The notes under the pieces were generated by a model that was not told the DNA's origin, searched no databases, and worked only from the letters and a program-made list of their open reading frames with translations. The position numbers were made by a program, and so were the translations under genes. Below are positions 60,743 through 64,000 of a DNA stretch of 64,000 nucleotides, one piece after another; positions within the stretch are counted from its first letter, which is position 1, and every line of letters begins with the position of its first letter. The stretch comes from JBCDJI01 sp964351865. GTDB taxonomy: Bacteria; Verrucomicrobiota; Verrucomicrobiia; Methylacidiphilales; JBCBYL01. The stretch lies in NCBI GenBank assembly GCA_964351865.1, contig CAYGPJ010000020.1, positions 1 through 64,000 of the forward strand. The letters run 5' to 3'.

Positions 60743-61675
60743 TTAAACCGCTGCTGAGTCGGTTTCGTATTGCGGCTTGAGGTCGGTATATTTTTCACCT
60801 TGCTCATCCGCGTGGTAGGAACTGCGGACCATGGCACCGCTTTCGACGACTCCAAAGCCGACGGATAACGCGAAGTCTTTCCAGTAGTCGAACTCTTCCG
60901 GGGTCACCCAGCGGTCGACCGGCAGGTATTGTTCGGATGGGCGCAAATATTGCCCCAGCGTCAGGATATCCACTTTAATCTTCGCCAGCTCCAGAATCAT
61001 TTCTTCGATCTCGGCCGGATCTTCACCAATGCCGAGCATGATGCCGGTTTTGGTGACGAATCCACGCGACTTAGCGTGCCGCAACACGGTGCTGGAATCT
61101 GCAAAGTTGGCGCGACCGCGCACTTTTTTCTGCAGGCGCAACACGGTTTCCATGTTGTGATTTAAAATATCAGGACGCGCATCGAGGATGGTATCGATGT
61201 CCTTGGTGCGGCCTTTCATGTCAGGAATCAACACTTCGACTTTGGTTTCCGGATTCATGTGACGGGTCGCACGAATGGTGCGCGCCCACATTTCGGCGCC
61301 ACTGTCGGGTAATTCATCCCGCGCTACTGAGGTAATCACCGCATAACGCAGGTTCATTTTCTGGATCGCTTCCGCCACCCGGGCCGGTTCCCCGAAATCC
61401 ACTTCCGGCGGCTTGCCGGTATCAATGGCACAGAAATTACAGGCGCGGGTACAAACTTCCCCAAGGATCATCACCGTGGCGGTGCCGCGACTCCAACACT
61501 CGCCCAGATTCGGGCACTGCGCCGAAGAACAGACCGTATGCAACGACTTGTCCTTAATCATCTGCTGCACCTCATTAAACTGAGGGCCACCAGGAATTTT
61601 AGCACGCAACCACTGCGGCTTCCGGTTCAACGGATGCTGGCGTGATAGTTCTAAAAAGTCGGGTCTCATACTCAT
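60743..61675 (-). CDS. lipA: Lipoyl synthase
   Basis: A 310-residue radical-SAM enzyme that inserts two sulfurs into octanoyl groups on E2 subunits. It has the auxiliary-cluster cysteines C-x4-C-x5-C in CSSAQCPNLGEC and the radical-SAM CTRACNFC, plus the C-terminal MVRSSYHADE Arg-Ser-Ser-Tyr motif. ATG 61675 is used; 61690 and 61669 are alternatives. It is last in a minus-strand run after pdhC and lpdA, so lipoate is made next to the complex that needs it. Confidence 0.95.
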   Translation of the reverse strand: MSMRPDFLELSRQHPLNRKPQWLRAKIPGGPQFNEVQQMIKDKSLHTVCSSAQCPNLGECWSRGTATVMILGEVCTRACNFCAIDTGKPPEVDFGEPARVAEAIQKMNLRYAVITSVARDELPDSGAEMWARTIRATRHMNPETKVEVLIPDMKGRTKDIDTILDARPDILNHNMETVLRLQKKVRGRANFADSSTVLRHAKSRGFVTKTGIMLGIGEDPAEIEEMILELAKIKVDILTLGQYLRPSEQYLPVDRWVTPEEFDYWKDFALSVGFGVVESGAMVRSSYHADEQGEKYTDLKPQYETDSAAV

Positions 61676-61719
61676 TCTTCGAATAGACAATTGTCAATTG
61701 ACGATCGACCATTCCCGAT

Positions 61720-63108
61720 TCACATATGAATCGGGGTGCCTTTAGCCATCATCGAGGCTTCGGCGATCATTTCACTTAAAGTCGGGTGAGCATGCACGGT
61801 AGCAATGATGTCGTCCATGGTGGCTTCCGTTTTCATCGCCAGTCCCATTTCCGCGATCAGTTCGGTCGCTTCGGCACCCACAATGTGTGCGCCCAGGATT
61901 TCGCCGTATTTTTCATCGAAGAGAATCTTCACGAATCCTTCCGGATGACCGGACGCCACGGCTTTACCGCTGGCACGATACGGGAATTTACCGACTTTAA
62001 ACTTCAGGCCTTTTTCTTTGGCTTTCTTCTCGGTCAAACCCACGCTGGCTACCTGCGGCTGGCAGTAAGTACAACCGGGGAACAGATCCACTTTATGTGG
62101 TTTCTTGCCCTTGACGAACATGCCTTCGACCGCTTCGATCGCTTCGTGGGAGGCCACGTGAGCTAACCATGGCGGCCCGATGATGTCGCCCGCGGCGTAA
62201 ACGCCTTTGACGGAACTCTCGTAGCGATCATTGGTTTTAATATAACCACGATCTGTCGCCGGAGTTACCGAGTCCTCGAAAACACCTTTGGTCACGCCGT
62301 CGACACCGATCGCCACCAATAGACACTCCGCTTCGATGGTCTTAGAAACTTTACCGGAGACGGTGACTTTAACACCTTTTTTGCCGACTTCGGTTTTTTC
62401 TACTTTAGTTTCGGTCAATACATCGATGCCGTCCTTCTTGAAGGACTTAGCCAGATGTTCGGAAACTTCGTGATCTTCCACCGGCAGCACCTGTGGCAGC
62501 ATTTCAATCAACGTTACATCGGTGCCGAAGGCATTGTAGAAATAAGCAAACTCTACCCCGATCGCACCCGCACCGATGATGACGATCGATTTCGGCTGCT
62601 TGCGCGGAACCAATGCTTCACGGCTGGTCATGACCGTGGTGCCGTCCACTTCCAGATCCGGCAGCCGACGCGGCGTCGTTCCAGTGCAGACGAGGATATT
62701 TTTAGCTTCCAGAATCTGCTCTTTGCCACCGGCATCCTTGACCGCGACGTTCTTATCTTTAGTGACACGACCTTGGCCGACGATGTAATCCACCTTCTTG
62801 GACTTGAAGAGAAATTCAATGCCCTTGGCCATGGTGTCGGAAACCCCGCGGCTGCGCTGCATGATTTTTTCGAAGTCGTATTTCACATCTTTCACCTCGA
62901 ACCCGAAATCTTCAGCGTGTTTAAAATTCTGATAGGTTTCTGCGCTTTTGAGCAATGCCTTGGTCGGGATACATCCCCAGTTCAAGCAGGTTCCGCCGGC
63001 TCGCTCCATTTCAACGCACGCGACTTTTTTACCGAGTTGTGCGCCACGGATGGCCCCCACATATCCTGCGGGCCCACCGCCAATTACTACTAAATCATAT
63101 ACTGCCAT
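61720..63108 (-). CDS. lpdA: Dihydrolipoamide dehydrogenase (E3)
   Basis: A 462-residue flavoprotein that reoxidises the lipoyl groups of the pyruvate dehydrogenase complex. FAD motif VVIGGGPAGYVGAI (residues 7-20), redox disulfide GGTCLNWGC with Cys41 and Cys46, NAD motif IVIIGAGAIGVEFAYF, and the C-terminal catalytic HAHPTLSE with His-Pro. Length is normal. It lies between the E2 gene and lipA. Confidence 0.97.
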   Translation of the reverse strand: MAVYDLVVIGGGPAGYVGAIRGAQLGKKVACVEMERAGGTCLNWGCIPTKALLKSAETYQNFKHAEDFGFEVKDVKYDFEKIMQRSRGVSDTMAKGIEFLFKSKKVDYIVGQGRVTKDKNVAVKDAGGKEQILEAKNILVCTGTTPRRLPDLEVDGTTVMTSREALVPRKQPKSIVIIGAGAIGVEFAYFYNAFGTDVTLIEMLPQVLPVEDHEVSEHLAKSFKKDGIDVLTETKVEKTEVGKKGVKVTVSGKVSKTIEAECLLVAIGVDGVTKGVFEDSVTPATDRGYIKTNDRYESSVKGVYAAGDIIGPPWLAHVASHEAIEAVEGMFVKGKKPHKVDLFPGCTYCQPQVASVGLTEKKAKEKGLKFKVGKFPYRASGKAVASGHPEGFVKILFDEKYGEILGAHIVGAEATELIAEMGLAMKTEATMDDIIATVHAHPTLSEMIAEASMMAKGTPIHM

Positions 63109-63133
63109 AATTTTTTCTCTCTCTGATTTTTTT

Positions 63134-63296
63134 TACCGCTAATGGACGCTAATTTTCGCTAATAAAAAAGTAATCTCGGAATGTAGGGAACTGTCTTCAG
63201 CAACCCCGATAGTTTTCAGGATTCGACATTTTCTCTATTCACCTTCCTAGACAAATTTGCGTTTATTGGTGTCCATTTGCGGTTCTTTCCCGTTTT
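63134..63296. repeat. GGACGCTAATTT dispersed repeat between pdhC and lpdA
   Basis: ACCGCTAATGGACGCTAATT with TTCGCTAAT on the left and TTTGCGTTTATTGGTGTCCA with TTTGCGGTTCT on the right: imperfect inverted arms around about 85 bases. It separates two genes that are normally tightly linked. Confidence 0.65.
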
Positions 63297-64000
63297 TTAA
63301 AGTAACAACAATGCCGGGGTTTCGATGAATTTCTTAATCGACTTCAGGTAGAAGGCGGCGACGGCACCATCGATGACACGGTGGTCGGCAGACAAGGTCA
63401 AGGTCATGCGCTGACCCACCACGATTTCATCCTGCTCGTTCACCACCGGCTTCTTCACAATATTTCCTACCGCGAGGATCGCTGCCTGCGGTGGATTAAT
63501 GATAGCACAGAAGCGGTCGACACCAAATGGGCCACCCAGATTGGAGATGGTCAGGGTTCCGCCGGTATATTCCTCTGGAGTCAGTTTGCCTGCTTTCGCT
63601 TTGCCAATGAGTTCATTGGCTTCCTGGCTGATGGCACGCAATGTCTTGTTCTGCGCTTCCTGAATGACTGGCGTGATCAGGCCATCTTTAATCGCGACTC
63701 CGAAAGCCAGTTGCACATTGCCGTATTGGCGAATGGTATCCCCTTCAAACGAGGCATTCACTTCCGGCACATCGCGCACCGCATTGGCAGCCGCTTTCAT
63801 GACAAAATCGTTGAAGCTGAATTTAATGCCGTGTGATTCACCGAACTCTTTATTCAAGGCTGCACGCATTTCCACCATCGGTCCGGCATCCACTTCCACT
63901 TCCACGTAGAAGTGTGGGTTTTCCTGCTTACTTTGCACCAGGCGCTTGGCGATGGTTTTGCGCATGTTGGAAAGTTTGACAGCTCCATCGGCCGCGACGG
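63297..64000 (-). CDS. pdhC: Pyruvate dehydrogenase E2, C-terminal part (partial)
   Basis: The C-terminal 234 residues of a dihydrolipoamide acyltransferase; the gene continues past the window edge. The frame is open from the edge (VAADGAVKLSNMRKTIAKRL), where MRKTIAKRL marks the start of the catalytic domain, not of the protein. Active-site motif LSADHRVIDG with His is near the end, and GGTLTISNLGGPFGVDRFCA is typical for acetyltransferases. It transfers acetyl groups to CoA. Upstream lipoyl and E1-binding domains are expected outside the window. The downstream lpdA and lipA genes support a pyruvate dehydrogenase operon. Confidence 0.95.
   Translation of the reverse strand, partial: VAADGAVKLSNMRKTIAKRLVQSKQENPHFYVEVEVDAGPMVEMRAALNKEFGESHGIKFSFNDFVMKAAANAVRDVPEVNASFEGDTIRQYGNVQLAFGVAIKDGLITPVIQEAQNKTLRAISQEANELIGKAKAGKLTPEEYTGGTLTISNLGGPFGVDRFCAIINPPQAAILAVGNIVKKPVVNEQDEIVVGQRMTLTLSADHRVIDGAVAAFYLKSIKKFIETPALLLL

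Noticed and set aside
1..64000. CRISPR arrays, tRNA or rRNA genes, riboswitches
   Set aside because: No regularly spaced identical repeats, cloverleaf-like sequence or rRNA segments were seen on reading; a covariance-model scan would be needed to exclude small RNAs.

Overview
The window reads as a chromosomal segment of a Verrucomicrobiota bacterium, probably near Opitutae/Puniceicoccales. This is an inference from content: a prepilin-type N-terminal protein, two PEP-CTERM proteins, very large secreted alpha-amylase-family enzymes with DxDxDG calcium repeats and a DSDGDGLPDWWEE-type tail, and dense REP-like palindromes. There is no rRNA or other lineage marker, and no tRNA gene or CRISPR array was seen.

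Layout. (1) 1-25.4 kb: a TonB-like PA14-type membrane protein and a pseudopilin, then an alpha-glucan locus: a secreted GH13 enzyme, MalQ, an MFS sugar transporter, a convergent LacI-type regulator, and a tightly packed run of four more glycosidases (a 2797-residue GH13 plus GH57-like fusion, a 1027-residue GH13, a GH13 lipoprotein, a type I pullulanase-like lipoprotein). Together these could cut starch or glycogen outside the cell, import maltodextrins and rework them inside. A 13-bp palindrome, TTGAACGGTTCAA, lies upstream of malQ, at the regulator start and after the pullulanase gene; it is the best candidate for the LacI operator. (2) 25.5-43.4 kb: PEP-CTERM proteins, TPR proteins, thioredoxin reductase, an arsenate-reductase/LMW-phosphatase-like protein, a sucrose module (bifunctional sucrose-phosphate synthase/phosphatase plus amylosucrase), an all-alpha dUTPase, an outer-membrane barrel, an AspT/YidE-type transporter, a nucleotidyltransferase-GHMP kinase gene broken by an amber codon, and a three-gene type III polyketide synthase cluster.

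(3) 43.5-50.0 kb: a decaying accessory island. All its genes lie on the minus strand, mostly toxin-antitoxin modules, and the units are separated by nine copies of a motif close to AACTACAGGTCTGTCC. Three copies are fused to the same 3' end of a tyrosine-recombinase gene, and each of these sits just upstream of an antitoxin gene. Several toxins are broken. At the upstream side lies a predicted PD-(D/E)XK nuclease with a RAMA-like C-terminal domain. (4) 50.0-64.0 kb: housekeeping genes (phosphohexomutase, serS, rsmA, Nudix hydrolase, lemA, lipA, lpdA and the end of the pyruvate dehydrogenase E2 gene), with an intact VapBC-like pair and a Fic protein between them.

REP-like elements of at least three families occupy most longer intergenic gaps. 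Some touch coding sequence: one lies inside the reading frame of the pullulanase gene, one contains the stop codon of the LacI gene, and one ends two bases before the rsmA start. All calls come from reading the sequence and its translations; no database search was run.
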